Shown here piece by piece: positions 35,801-48,092 of a stretch of DNA of 64,000 bases (position 1 is its first letter; each line of letters opens with the position of its first letter). Location: contig NC_089281.1 of NCBI RefSeq assembly GCF_963678975.1, positions 11,895,818-11,959,817 on the forward strand, written 5' to 3'. The position numbers and the translations under genes are program-made. The notes under the pieces are model-generated. The model was not told the origin of the DNA. It did not search any database and saw only the letters and a list, made by a program, of their open reading frames with translations. This DNA is from Dysidea avara. Lineage: Eukaryota; Porifera; Demospongiae; Dictyoceratida; Dysideidae.

Positions 35801-38800
35801 CCTAGTTATTAATTATCACCATTTTACTTTCAGAATGTATAACTTCACACAATAAAGGATTATGTTTAGTTTGTGTAACATTTGGGGGAGTTTTTTTTTA
35901 GAGTTCTCTGAACAATGATGATTTCACAGATAATATACCGTAGTAGGTATCATGAAAGGAAGAGTCAGTCAACTGTATAATCTTGCTCAGGTTTTTCTCT
36001 TATACAGTATTTTAGCATAAAGGATCTTTATAAATGTGTATCTAAAATAAGAAGTATGCACAGTAAACATTATTAATAGGGACAATATATACCAATTATT
36101 AATATCCATTATGGCTATTGAAGAACATAATTTGACATGGTCATTGTAATGAGGTGGTCTTGTCAGTGAGGTTATGAAGTACAGCATGTCTGTATTTTTG
36201 ACTTGTGAGACATGGACCTTATAATGAAGTGTTCATATTAATAAGGTGATGAAGTACATACACCTTAGCAATGTTTGGGACCTACTTAACGTGGCCACTG
36301 GTATTACTATAATGAAATTATGAAGTACACCTCAGGTCTTATTAAAAGGAATGAAGTTTTTAGTGTAACTACCAAACTATGCATTATTCTCTTAAAAACA
36401 ATATTCACAGCAAAAAAAAATTTTTTTGAGAAATTATCATGCATGGGTTGATCATTTTAAGGCAGTGATCAGCCAAGCAGCTGACCACTGTATAGCAGGA
36501 TTTTTCAAAGGTGAAGTTTTTTTACAGATTACCACCATCCAAAATTCAAATGGGGAGAGAGAGAGATTATTACTTCATAGATCTTTTATGTGGTTAATTA
36601 TAATACAATACCATTTTGATTGAACTGCAAATTTCGAGGGGAGAATTTTTCATACATAGTTGCTAAGCCATAAAAATGACAAAAAAATTCTCCTTTAAAA
36701 ATTTCACTATAATATGCTATTTTCAACAATATTTTTTATTCAACGCCAACCACGAAAATAACAATTTTGGTGCATAAAAATGGCTACCAATGCAGCGTCT
36801 AGCATATAAATTTTTGTGCACTTCTCTAAGTCAACTTTGTGCGATGCAGTTAAACTTACAGTGATCATAACTGACTCGTGTAATATTCTAAACACACTTG
36901 TACAGTGCTGGCAAGGATTCCCTGAAACGATGATGCTACCCAAATATGACAGATTTTATTATTCTGCGATTTGATGTAGTAAAGTGAGCTCGTAGTGTGG
37001 AGTGATGTTATAATAACGGAGGTGGGCTCACTTATATGGAAGAGCCGTACATGTACATCCTTTATGTGTCGTCTTAAGCCATACATGCTCCACTCATCTT
37101 CCTAGCAACCCGTCTTTGAAGTTTCATTTCACCGCCAAACAGAGCGATTGAATAACAACACACAATCCATACTTTATATATTTTATGTATGTCTTCAAAG
37201 GAATTTGTACGGCACTGACACACATTATACATATATGGTATGCACAACTGGTACATTAGAACTGTACATACAAATTATAATGCACAACATAATATTCTGT
37301 TTAGGCTCAGCTACGTATATCCCTTAATTTTAATGCATAGGAAACTTTTAAAATGTTTTCGACGTCATTTTTCTTCTCCTCCCAGGAGTGTTGAATGTTT
37401 TCTTGTGAAAATTATATCTTAGCAATAGTAGAAGGAAGCCTTAAGCTTGTTCACTACCTTGTAAACATGAGACCACTAAGGTAATAAGAGACCACCTTGT
37501 TAGTATGGGACTACCTTGTTAATAAGTGACCACCCTGTTAATAAGTGACCACCTTGTTAATATGCAATTAAGAGGCCATCTTGTTGACAAACGTCTACCT
37601 ATTACAGTTCCCAAACATAGCAAAGTTTTCTAAAGTAAGTGTACAAATAAGAGATATTATGAATTTTTGATTTTCTGGGTTTCATACCTTTTACTGTATG
37701 GCCAGTGTGTTTTTAACATTTGTACGTTGTCGTGGTAATATAAAGAAAACATTTTAAATAGGTTGAATGGATGAGTGACAAAGTTATGCGGATGTTTGAA
37801 GACCAACGAAGCAATCCTTTTCAGTTCAAGTATGCAATCAGTAAAATATTGTAAAAACCTGTTATTAATGTCTTGTAGGCATATTACATTGTGTCACAGT
37901 CTCTCAGATTTAGCCAAAGTTCCTGACCCTAAGGTACACGAGTGTGTGTGTATGTGTGCATGCATGTGTGGCTTGTGTACACTGCACTAGTGTGAGTATG
38001 TGTACTTCATTACTTCTCTGTAGGCTGTACTAGTCAGTGTGCCAGACATGGAATGTGGTTTCTCTAGAGATTTGTTTGTAATGTGGGCACCAAACCCACT
38101 CAACAGCATCATCTTCACCACAAGAACTTCACCGGGTACTTTGTCTCGTCATCTGATTGATAATCCTCGAGTTTCAGCAGTCGACATGGAGGCATGTTTT
38201 GTATATGGAGGAGTGTCTGTTGATCAATTGCCATATGCTGAAGCCGTTTAGTTTTTACGTGTTCAATGGACTTAAATGTTAAATTTAATATTCATTGTCG
38301 CCAGCTATAGTAGTGATATCTTCATAACACGACTGAAAATCTATAGCTCCACACACTTCTTTGAATAACTCATGAGGTTGCCTCAAGGCTCACTGTTTTG
38401 CATTAAATTTCTATAGTTTGTAATTTTAAACCATAGTGTATAAACAGTCTTGGGCTGTGCGGTAGTCATGATTATTAAAAAGGCTTTATAACTTGTTGTG
38501 GTAAAGAAGCTTTGCTTATTGTTATAACCGTAAATCTTGGTAAATCAGCAACTGTGACAATCAGTTGGGTATCAATAGAGACAACATTTGTGACAGCAAT
38601 AGTCTCAAACCAATTGTGGTAACTCTGAAAATATTGACAAGTACTAATTTTTCATCATTATGCAGCCCTAATCCAAGCACCCTCAATTTTTGCACTATAT
38701 TGTATTTCTTATTTATGTTGTTACGGTGCTATGTTTTGATGTTTAGGTACGTAAAAGAGTTAAACTAGAAGGAGTTGAGTTAGACGCACACTACATGAAA

Positions 38801-41800
38801 CTACGTGAGGAAAAGGAAGCCAACAAGAAAGCCGAAATGTCAGTTGCCTTGTGACTCTTAAGTGGTATCAGTTTTCTTTTATGAAAGTTATGCTGCATGA
38901 GTCGTGGTTAGATGATGCCATGATTAGTATTACTAGGTTTTCTTATCATCACACCTTCAGATTATAGTACTTCTTAGCAACTGTTGAACTTGTACTGCTT
39001 GTTAGCAGTAATCATCACATATGGTTTATCTGACATTGGAGACACTTCTATAACAAGATTTTCACTTTCTTGTGTCAGGTTTCATGGCCATCCCTTTTAC
39101 AGTTTCAGCTGTAATCTGTAGGTAAAGATTCATTTTGTGTTAGGAATGAAATTGGACTCCGAGGTGTACCAACAGATCTTGTACTGTTTACGTGTTATAT
39201 GATCTACTGTGAATGGCGGCATCATGACGCTAGCTGTGGTTATGTTGCATGGTGTAGTGTTGTACCATTAAAACATGTTACCTTCAATCACAAAGTCTTA
39301 CTAATGGCTTGTGTGTGTATATACAAGTGTTATTGATCTCACTCATGTTATCTGTGTTTGTTAATATAAATGTGTTATTGTATTAATAATAAGACTTAGT
39401 GGGATTTCAATCATATTAATGGTGGCTTGTTTACTCTGTTGGTGATTTGAGGTAAAGTATTTAATCATAATTATACAATACACACCTGTTTATAAAGTAC
39501 ATGAATACACTAGGGCATCTCACAGTAGATGTATGCATATGATGAGTTTCTGGCCTCAGGATTTGCATTCCCCTGTATAATACATATAGCCCTGGGGAGG
39601 TTCTGGGTTCTGTTGATGGTATTAGTCAGTGATTGCTGGGAAGTCCACAGACCGCACTGTCTTGTCTACTACTTGATTGGAATACTCCAAGCTCTCTGTC
39701 TATCCTAGTGCAGCCTTAATAGTGGAAAATGTTCTTTGATTCTCTAAACACCCTGTACATTTGTATGGCAAATTGTACCACATCAAATAGTCACCACCTT
39801 TTGTTAATACTAAGCTGGAACATTTTGATCGATTAACAATATAGTGAAAGGATCAATGTATATTTTGGTCCTTTAGTAAAGATGAAATAAAATCGGATGA
39901 TAGTGATGAAGAGGCTGAAAATGAAACGGTCCAATCATTGTCTGCGCCAGGAAAAAGCCCAAAACTACCTAAACATGATCTCACAATGACGGATGAGGTG
40001 AGTTATCATATTACAGTGTCCTCTGACCACCCATATCAGATTAGAAGTTTATAGTCACCTGGAAACTGTAATTTAGACTACAAGAAATGTTTGCATCAAT
40101 CTATTAATTGTTAATGTAAACTTTTGTTGAAAACATTGCTGATTTAACCTGGGGCACATGTACAGGAAACCCCTTGGCAATTGATTGAAGATACATTTTC
40201 TGTTATAATCATAGAAGTATGCATGAAAATTGCACCAAGGATACATTAATGGTGTTGAAACATGATACAGTAGCTGGGTGTGTATGCTATAATTGAATTT
40301 GTAATGCCCTGTAATTGTAGTAGTGTTCAAATCGTATCTTGTTACACACTTAAAGGATTACGTTTCGCTGTGTTTACTTCTGTAGGGAAAGACTAGAAGT
40401 AGTTTCTTCAAACTAGCAAAGTCCTTTCCCATGTATCCTTGTAAGGATGAGAAAGTGAAATGGGATGACTATGGAGAAGTTATCAGGTAGAAGGCAACGA
40501 ATGTGGGCGTCACACACTATGGATCACTTACTTAGTTACCATGCTTCATATTGGATTACATGTGAACAGATGTAGAAATATATTTTTAGCCCTTAAGTGA
40601 TCATGCATTAGTGATGATGTGGTGTATATGTTAGACAAAATGGTTGCGTTTACAACTTGCAAACATTATACTGGTGCATGTGGTAGTAATGAAATTGAAA
40701 TGCAGAGTGCACACCCAAATGCTCTCGTATCATTGTATGTTTCTGTGCAGACCTGAAGATTATATGAGCAAAGAAGTTATTAAACCAGAGGAAAAGCCGG
40801 TAAACATATACATAAGTTGATGATTTAAATATAATAATTAAGTGTTACTTTTTAACAGGAGGAACCCATGGAAACAGATTTAGAAATAGGTTAGTGGTAG
40901 TTATTAGTGATTCTGTCATCAACTCTTGATCATTTTTGCCAGATGAATCTGCAAATGTGCCTCCTACAAAATGCATCGCTGAGCGACAAACTGTCCCCAT
41001 AAGGTTGGCAAGTACACCTACCTCATAGCACTTGTAGAGATTGTGAAACACCAAATTTGCCATCTCATAAATAAGCTATTAATTCCAGTGGTTAAAGTTG
41101 GCTAAATATTGCAGTGAGAACACTGATTAATGAGCTGCAGTTTCAGGGCTATTGAGGCCTGCTGCAACCATGAGAAAGAATTTTCTTGTCCTTTCTGTTT
41201 AACGTTCTACCATAGATCAAAGTCTTTTACAAGCAACCTACACATTGAAAACATACTACACAGTCAATGGATAATCTTTTTTATCTTTTTTTAGTTGCTC
41301 AATAGCATTTATTGACTTTGAAGGAAGGTCGGATGGCGAATCTGTTAAAAGAATAATATCCATTGTCAAGCCTCGCCAATTGGTAAGATGCTGTCTCCAG
41401 CTGTGATTGTACCATGAATACTGTCCTGTAAAGATTCCCTTTGTTATTGGAGAACATTTACTAGCTGGTTTCCATGTGCAGATCAATAGTGAATACTTAC
41501 TTCCACATAGTTGGATGTTAGTTTTGATGCTAAGCACATCAATACAATTTTAATATTGCTGTGTAGTATTTTAATATATACAGCAGCAGTTAGGCTATTA
41601 AATAATCATAAATCTTGTGATATTTTCCTTTTATTTATATATTCATGGTGTCTTAGTTTAATAATTTGCCATATGTTGCTGTAGATTTTATTTACAAGAT
41701 GATAATTTGTTAACTTTATTGTGTGCAGATTGTGATCCATGGAAACCAATCACCAACAGACCATTTAGTACAGTTTGCTCATAGCACTTTGGGTCTTGAA

Positions 41801-42793
41801 AAGAGCAAAATGTTTGCACCTGCAATTGGAGAATGTGTCAATGCCACGACAGAAAGTAGAATATATCAAGTTAGTATTTTAACTTAACTAACTGTTAGCT
41901 ATACAGTACATTTGTAGGTCAAGTTAAAAGATTCTCTTATGAGCTCAGTAGCATTTTCACAAGCTAAGGATGCAGAATTAGCTTGGATTGATGGAGAGAT
42001 CCATTTCAGTAGCAACACTAGTAAAAGTATAGTAGGCCAAGAAGCCGGAGATAATGAAGAGATTTCAGATGGTGTGCCTGTGCTTGATGTCCTACCCCAA
42101 ACACTGGTAACATATAGTATCAATTTAGTACCAGCATGGGATTCTAATTTTATTTCTGCAGACAAAAGGCCATTCAAATGTGTTCGTAAATCCACCACGG
42201 TTAACAGATTTTAAACAGGTTTTAACAAAGGCAGGTTTTCAGGTGAGAAGTTTAATGAGTCAATAACTTTTTCACTATTAATTTTTATCAGGCTGAGTTT
42301 TCTGGTGGAGTTTTAGTGTGTAATGGAGTCATTGCAATAAGAAAGGTACTAAACCACTGCACCATAATTATACTGTTATATATATTGCCTGTTTTGTTTT
42401 GGTTTACTGACGGCTTGTAAACAACTTGTAAGTTAGGTGGAGTTGTGCGTGATCTTTTGATGAAATTATATATTAGATTGACTTATAAATATTTTTGCTT
42501 TCACTTTTGTGACATTATAAAATTGTGTTTTGACAACTCCCTTAACTTTATTACTTACTCTGGTAAGAAAACATGATTGTACCAGCTAGTGTGCCAGACA
42601 GTATTAATGTGAATTTGATATGCTATGACAATAATTACTGCATTTCATCAACTCTGGTTAGTCAATACAATTACTTTATATCCCTTATTGTGTTTCATAG
42701 ATGGCAGTTGGCAAAATTGGACTAGAGGGCGTGTTATGTGAAGACTATTACAAAGTCCGGCAACTCTTATATGATCAGTTTGCTATCATATAA
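29809..42793 (+). CDS. CPSF2: CPSF2 (CPSF100), cleavage and polyadenylation factor subunit 2, complete in 21 exons
   Basis: Non-catalytic partner of CPSF73 in the mRNA 3'-end cleavage complex (nucleus). Exons: 29809-29957, 30847-31112, 33042-33171, 34146-34261, 34522-34610, 35597-35695, 37762-37829, 37879-37933, 38024-38191, 38747-38838, 39877-39997, 40386-40486, 40751-40799, 40859-40889, 40943-41003, 41295-41382, 41729-41869, 41918-42106, 42162-42242, 42292-42345, 42701-42793; 746 residues (human 782), phases all consistent. Domains: metallo-beta-lactamase fold about 1-240 ([17 protein letters not shown].., [20 protein letters not shown]), beta-CASP about 240-400 ([20 protein letters not shown]), an acidic linker ([11 protein letters not shown]), then the C-terminal part ([42 protein letters not shown]). 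The zinc-ligand loop reads SYPDVYHLG, consistent with a pseudo-enzyme. The intron after 38191 starts with GC rather than GT. Confidence 0.96.
32310..32517. mobile_element. Tc1/mariner-type MITE (208 bp) with TA duplication
   Basis: The left end is CAGTGCCGCTCAAATGCAAC and the right end is its inverse GCATTTGAGCGGTACTG, each flanked by TA (32308-32309 and 32518-32519). There is no coding capacity. It lies in CPSF2 intron 2. Confidence 0.8.
34262..34410. repeat. GT/TG-rich microsatellite just after CPSF2 exon 4
   Basis: The run of GTGTGT/GTCTGTGTG begins within 10 bases of the exon 4 donor at 34262. ORFs read through it are low-complexity artefacts. Confidence 0.8.
37480..37600 (+). repeat. 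~20-bp tandem repeat TAATAAGTGACCACCTTGT
   Basis: About five imperfect units of (T)TAATAAG(T/A)GACCACC(T/C)TGT lie in CPSF2 intron 6. Similar phrases about 'AATAAGGTGATGAAGTACA' occur at 36130-36340 and 24060-24175, implying a dispersed repeat family. Confidence 0.6.
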
Positions 42794-43806
42794 ACACACA
42801 TGCGCTCACTTTCAGCATTTTAATTATATACGGTGAATTTGAGGGTGATATCCTTCAAATTTAGATCACTATCAAACAGCCATTGTGTCTCTGTGATAGA
42901 TGAATACAATTAAACACCATGTTGTTGGTTAATTACATTATGTGGCTTCTAGCAATAGTTGTTCCTGTTTGTGTGTTGGTAAGGATTCTTCTTTGATGTA
43001 ATACACTGCACACACTACCAAGGTGACACAATCACTTGAACGCTATAGGATATCCTCTTAGTTAAATTGTTGTTCAGGTGGTTGCTGGGCCCCTGACATA
43101 ACCTAGTTTCTAACAAGATTCATTTTCCAGTCTGGCATTCTCTATATCAAGTTATCTAAACTGGAATGTCAGGTTTTTTTGAATGGATACAGTAAATGTG
43201 TTCAGTTCACCAATATAATTATTTAAAAATAATTTATACGTACATACAAAATTTGTGTACATCACAAACAGTATACCAGTGTGAATGGTTTGGGTACAAA
43301 GTACACAGTCAAAAAATATTGTACAACAAACAAGCGAACAATTACAATAAAGGGAGACAAAGACAAATCTTTTATTTTCTTGTATGGGTCAGTAATCATT
43401 GTACCAGTCCATGGGAGATGCTTTAAAAGGATAATTGTTAAGTAAAAAAAAGTTTTTGATCAGCAAGTTGGCTGCTCAGACTTCTTTGCAGAATGTGAAG
43501 CCTTTTGTTGCATTGTACTTCTTTGAAATATCTTCAGATGAAAGTGTCTGTAAAATAAGACAAGAATACATGAGTTTATCATTACAAAATTACATTTGGT
43601 CAAGGAATCCCTGTGTGTGATTTAATTTTATTTACATTAAATGTGTATAAATTATGGTTGACAAGTTTGTTTATGTTTCTTTCTACCATCAAATTACCAG
43701 TATTCATAGAACTGTGTAATTAGTGTGGTATATCCCTGTCTATATGTTTAATGTAATTCTAGCAATATAGCTACATATCCTAGCAATCCGTATTGCTGAT
43801 TTGTAG
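42794..43806. other. CPSF2 3' flank and intergenic, no gene seen
   Basis: AT-rich sequence containing only short chance ORFs with no family resemblance. It must hold the CPSF2 3' UTR. An extra 3' exon of the neighbouring minus-strand gene cannot be excluded. Confidence 0.5.
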
Positions 43807-44524
43807 TTAAGTAACTTTTCTATAGAAACTTACTATAATGGAGCTCTGCACATGTTGTCTCCATCGTTGATAGCAATTTTTACGACATCGTTTGAAGTCA
43901 GGCGATTGTGAGTAGCATTCACAGGACTTTCGTATATTTGGAACAAAAAAACACGTCCTGCAACTAACATGTTGACAATCTTTTATGGTTGAATCTGGTG
44001 GTGGATAGATCAGGCTGTATAACAGAACCAGTGTAATGTTTCTTTCTTCATAACAAAAAAAAAATCATACCCTTTAGCTGAGCAAACTTTGAATTTGCCT
44101 CCTTGACCAGAGCCACAAAACTCTAAGCTACAAGCTGGTGCACATTTATCTATTAAAGAAATAACCATTTAAAGTATAGCCTTGGTCTAGTTAGAGTAAA
44201 CTGACCTGTGGTTGTTTTATCTATAACACATACACCTGGCATATCCAAGTCAGCTGGGACTTCCTGGTCATTTTTCTTCTTTTTGCATGTCAGTCCTACA
44301 GCACAGTATCCTTTAATGTTTTGTGGTCCTTCACAATCTTCACCCTCTGGCTTGGCGCATACATCACAGCAGTCACAAAAGTCTTTAGTTGTGCACCCAG
44401 ACTCACACTCCTTAGGATTTACTGCTGGACATTCTGTTGAACACTTCTCTCTGTTCATGCAGTCTAGGGCACCAGCTAATGATAGCAATGCTACAAGCAC
44501 TACAACTATCACTGATCTAGTCAT
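43807..44524 (-). CDS. Secreted cysteine-rich protein with an IGFBP-N-like domain
   Basis: Exons 44524-44206, 44149-44071 and 44014-43807 (about 201 residues; the 3' end could differ because a GTAAGT donor precedes the stop). The ATG at 44524 opens a clear signal peptide (MTRSVIVVVLVALLSLAGA). The mature part is packed with cysteines. The block DFCDCCDVCAKPEGEDC followed by YCAVGLTC follows the pattern of the IGFBP N-terminal domain (GCGCC..CA...GE.CGG.....G.C..GL.C), seen in IGF-binding proteins, perlustrin and single-IGFBP-domain proteins. The second and third exons add more cysteine pairs and a basic tail (FKRCRKNCYQRWRQH). The role is extracellular; the ligand is unknown. An alternative upstream start at a non-ATG codon is not needed. 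Confidence 0.75.
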
Positions 44525-45434
44525 AACTTCTTCTTTCTCTGCCAGTACCAACTAGCTACTCTTTTTCAATTGCTACAACTGGTTTACAGCTGAAAACTCT
44601 GGTTATTTATATGCTTGGCCATACAGATAACATACTGATTATACTGTTGTAAGGTTCCTGCTTCAACCACCAACATTGCTGGAAAAATAATTGTATGGTA
44701 TCTCACTCTTGAGCTGTAAAGGCTTCAAGCAAGGAATGCCTTAGTGGATCTAATACAGGAACATGTAATTAATTTGTAACTGAATGATTTAAGAAATGAG
44801 ACTACATCAGAACGGAAACATCATAACTTTCATTTAGGTCATCAGCCCAAGAGGAGACTGCCTGAAAATTACCAAAAGTGAACTTGGTGGCTGACATGGG
44901 ATTGAACACATAATAGGTGTGTACAACCTGTCATTTACACAAATTATGTGCATGTGTAGAGTTATGCTATGTGGCCTGCTTATGCATGCATGGGTGCAGG
45001 AAAGTTAGCCCATAGTAATGAAACTTGCAGTTTTGTTGTTTACATTTCATTTGGCAACAACTAATAGACATCAAATCTTTAGTTGCAGTCCAGCATATAG
45101 TGAGAATGAATAAATAGTCACTTATTACCATCTGCTACTACTAGTTGTACTTAGCTTGCTTGCTGTTTTACTTTCTTTGCATGTCATCCTAATGTCTCAG
45201 TTAATGTTGTCCTATTGTAGATCTACAGCCCCTAATCCCTTATATTTTGTTCCTTTTGATATCTCATTATGGGTTAGTACTTGTTTATAAACTCTGAGGT
45301 TATTATTACATTTGATATACTAATCACAGTAAACATAATTATTCATTTGGTCATGTACACATACTGAATGGTGAACAATCACAGCAAACACCATCACTAC
45401 ACAGATAACGAGAGTATTGTAAGTAAATTCAATG
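44525..45434. other. Intergenic, no gene seen
   Basis: No exon with family resemblance on either strand. It contains the promoter side of the IGFBP-like gene and the 3' flank of the TTC9-like gene. Confidence 0.5.
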
Positions 45435-46232
45435 TCAACTAGAAAACATGTTTGTGTATATTTTCTTCTCTTGGTCTTCGTAAGTCTTCAACTTTGATTT
45501 CACTAGATCTAGTTGCTTCACAATGTTTTGATCTACAAACAACACATGTAATGCACTACCATTAAAATATTGAGTTACCCTTTGGTGCTAATGTCTTTGC
45601 CTTTTCCAAGTCTTCCTCGGCCTTCAATAAACTGTTAGTTTCATAGTACGCCATCCCACGCCTGTAAAGTGCTTTGGCATTTTCCGGCTGAATCTTTAAG
45701 CACTTCATAAGACAAATAACAAGGCAATAAATACAAAACTCATCTTACCTGTGAAGTATGCTTGATGACATTCTCCCAATTAGTAGTTTTAACCAAGCAA
45801 GCTGAAAGAAAGTAACAAATTAAGAACATGCCAGTAAGGTCGCTGCTGACCTGCCAAATTGTTATGCAGCAGTGCTGTCAGCTCGTCACCTATGGCCTTT
45901 TCTTCTTTGGTCACCTTTTCATACATCAAGTCCTCTGGTATTCCTGGGACAGAAGTGTCGGTACACAGCACACCCTTGACATACATCAGTGCCTGGTGGT
46001 ATTTCTTTGTCGCATTTTTGGTGTTCCCATTTTTAAACAGTTCATTTCCACTGTCCTTTAACTCTTTCGCTTTTCCCAGCTTATCAGAATTAATTTTACG
46101 GTCCTGCACACTGGCTGGGGTAGCTGCCACGTGCGTTCCAGGTTCCTTCTGTATGGCTTCTGTCTCCATTTCTCCTTGACTTGCACTGCCTTGGTCAACA
46201 GAAGTTGCAGCCTCCAGTGTATCTGCACTCAT
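45435..46232 (-). CDS. TTC9: TTC9-family tetratricopeptide repeat protein
   Basis: Exons 46232-45851, 45801-45749, 45702-45579 and 45532-45435 give 218 residues, close to the TTC9A length (222). After an acidic, low-complexity N-terminus (about 50 residues), the first TPR reads AKELKDSGNELFKNGNTKNATKKYHQALMYVKGV, resembling the TTC9 'YHRALLQLRGL' segment. A loop of about 35 residues leads to LLHNNLA, then KIQPENAKALYRRGMAYYE, a canonical TPR3, and the C-terminal EDQEKKIYTNMF typical of TTC9 and FKBP-type TPR tails. There is no PPIase domain, which argues against FKBP4/5/8. TTC9 proteins are cytoplasmic TPR adaptors reported to bind Hsp90. Which paralogue (A/B/C) cannot be told. The acceptor at 45703 is weak but the frame is well supported. 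Confidence 0.82.
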
Positions 46233-46327
46233 GGCACCGCGATTTTGTCACTACCGCACAAAAGTCTCTTATACTTCTGAATGCGACCCCTTGAGTGTGT
46301 ATTCTAATGTATTCGCTCAGCTTTTAC
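46233..46327. promoter_or_regulatory. Divergent TTC9-like / PhnW-like promoter region
   Basis: Ninety-five bases separate the two start codons (46232 minus, 46328 plus). No TATA box or CACGTG core is evident. Confidence 0.65.
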
Positions 46328-47860
46328 ATGTTCAGGAAAGCCACTCCGCATTTGACCTCTGTTTTATTCAGAACGCTACGCTTCAAAATTATTCGTTTGA
46401 GCGCAGCTTCGTTTGCAAATGGCACTACTAAAGCTGGTGAGAAAATGGTGAAGTCTGGTTGAAATACATGATGCAAGTTTGTGCATGTGTCATCCCGTGT
46501 TACCCTCTGTTTAGAATTTACATGCAAGAAACTATTCACCCCTGGACCCCTGAGTGTCAGCTCTGCAACTAAGAATGCAATGCTGAAAGATATTGGCAGC
46601 AGAGACCCAGAATTCATGGACGTTATCAAAGAGGTACGCAATAGCGTTATTAGCTTAGCTGAAGCCAACCCTGAACGTTACACGTGCGTGCTTATGCAAG
46701 GCAGTGGAACTTTTGCTACAGAGTCAGTTCTACAGACAAGCATCCCAAGAAATGACAGCCATGTTGTAGTGCTTTCTAATGGGGACTATGCCAAGCGAAT
46801 GGAAGGTCTCTGTAAGAAGTTCAATGCTAACTGTACTGTTTATACATTTCCAAGCACTGATAAATTGCCACTGGATGGAGTGGAAAAAGCCTTACAAGAG
46901 CAGGGCACCACTGCTACCAATGTTGCTATCACACACTGTGAAACATCACTTGGTGTAATAAATGATGCTAAGTCTATAGGAGAGCTGGTTAAGAGATATG
47001 CTCCATCTGCCGTTTATATCGTTGATGCTATGAGCAGCTTTGGTGGTGTTCCGTTAGATATAGCAGGCTCTAATATTGATTTCCTTGTCACTTCCCCAAA
47101 CAAATGCATTGAAGGAATTCCAGGTTTTGGATTAGTTATTGCTGATAAGGACAAGTTATTGAATTGTGAAGGAAACTCCAGGAGTGTGTCACTTGACTTA
47201 ACAGCGCAGTATAAGGGACTTGAAGCAACAGGACAGTTCCGATTCACTCCACCAACTCATGTGATGCTTGCCTTCCGCCAAGCCTTAATAGAACTGAAGC
47301 AAGAAGGTGGCATCAAAGCAAGAGCTGCAAGGTAGTGATGCAAACACGTTGTTAATGTTTGTTAGTAATTGTGCTATTCATGTGGCTTGCAGAATTCCCA
47401 CGTAAAGTACTATTTTGAAGTGGGAGGGAGGTCTATTATTATAAATGGCTGATTACATGGTGTAGGTTTCGGTTTATTGAAGCAGGTCATGTACTTTTCA
47501 CTGATGCTCTTCCCTCTAACAACAGCATTCCACTTGTGTAGGTACAGAGCTAACAGAGATATTGTGTGTACTGGATTGAAGAGGATGGGCTTTGAGACAT
47601 TACTGAAAGGTGATCACCCAGATAGCTACATTGTGACAACTTTCAGAGCACCAACGCATCCCAACTTTGTCTTTGAAGAATTTTATAATCAACTGTCCAG
47701 AAGAGGTTTCTGTATCTACCATGGGCAAATGAGTGTGGGTATGGAAACATTTAGAATTGGTCACATTGGCCAGATATTCCCAAAAGACTGTAACATGTTG
47801 CTTCGTGTAGTTGAAGAGGTCTGCCATGAGATGGGTATACCACTACCAATCAAATATTAG
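46328..47860 (+). CDS. 2-aminoethylphosphonate:pyruvate transaminase (PhnW-like), likely mitochondrial
   Basis: Exons 46328-46436, 46515-47331 and 47542-47860; 414 residues. A PLP-dependent class V aminotransferase. By family it converts 2-aminoethylphosphonate plus pyruvate to phosphonoacetaldehyde plus alanine. The resemblance to bacterial PhnW is strong throughout: LFTPGPLSVSSATKNAML, VLMQGSGTFATESVL, THCETSLGVIND, VDAMSSFGGVPLDIA (PLP-binding Asp), TSPNKCIEGIPGFGLVI (Schiff-base Lys in NK), RSVSLDLTAQYKG, FRFTPPTH, and the C-terminal FRIGHIGQIF. The first exon is basic, lacks acidic residues and is rich in R, S and L (MFRKATPHLTSVLFRTLRFK..), like a mitochondrial presequence. Serine-pyruvate aminotransferase (AGXT) is the nearest alternative, but the PhnW signature segments fit better. 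Confidence 0.9.
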
Positions 47861-48092
47861 ATGTTATTTGTTGCACTTAACTTCTGACTTGTATAGGTAA
47901 AGATAATATATGTACATGCACACGTATATTATAATATTTCACCTACAATATTTATAATCTCCTTTGTTTTTTTATATATATAAAAATATTATCTGGCACA
48001 ATTAAAAAAATACACACAGAACAATTTTCTATTGCAAAATTTAAGAGAGAACACAGCATGTAGAGCAAGGGGGTTGATTGAAGAGATATGGG

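Noticed and set aside
47463..47495. Possible short extra exon of the PhnW-like gene (FRFIEA)
   Set aside because: Including it breaks the reading frame of the last exon. Joining 47331 directly to 47542 gives the PhnW-like ARYRANRDIV in frame.
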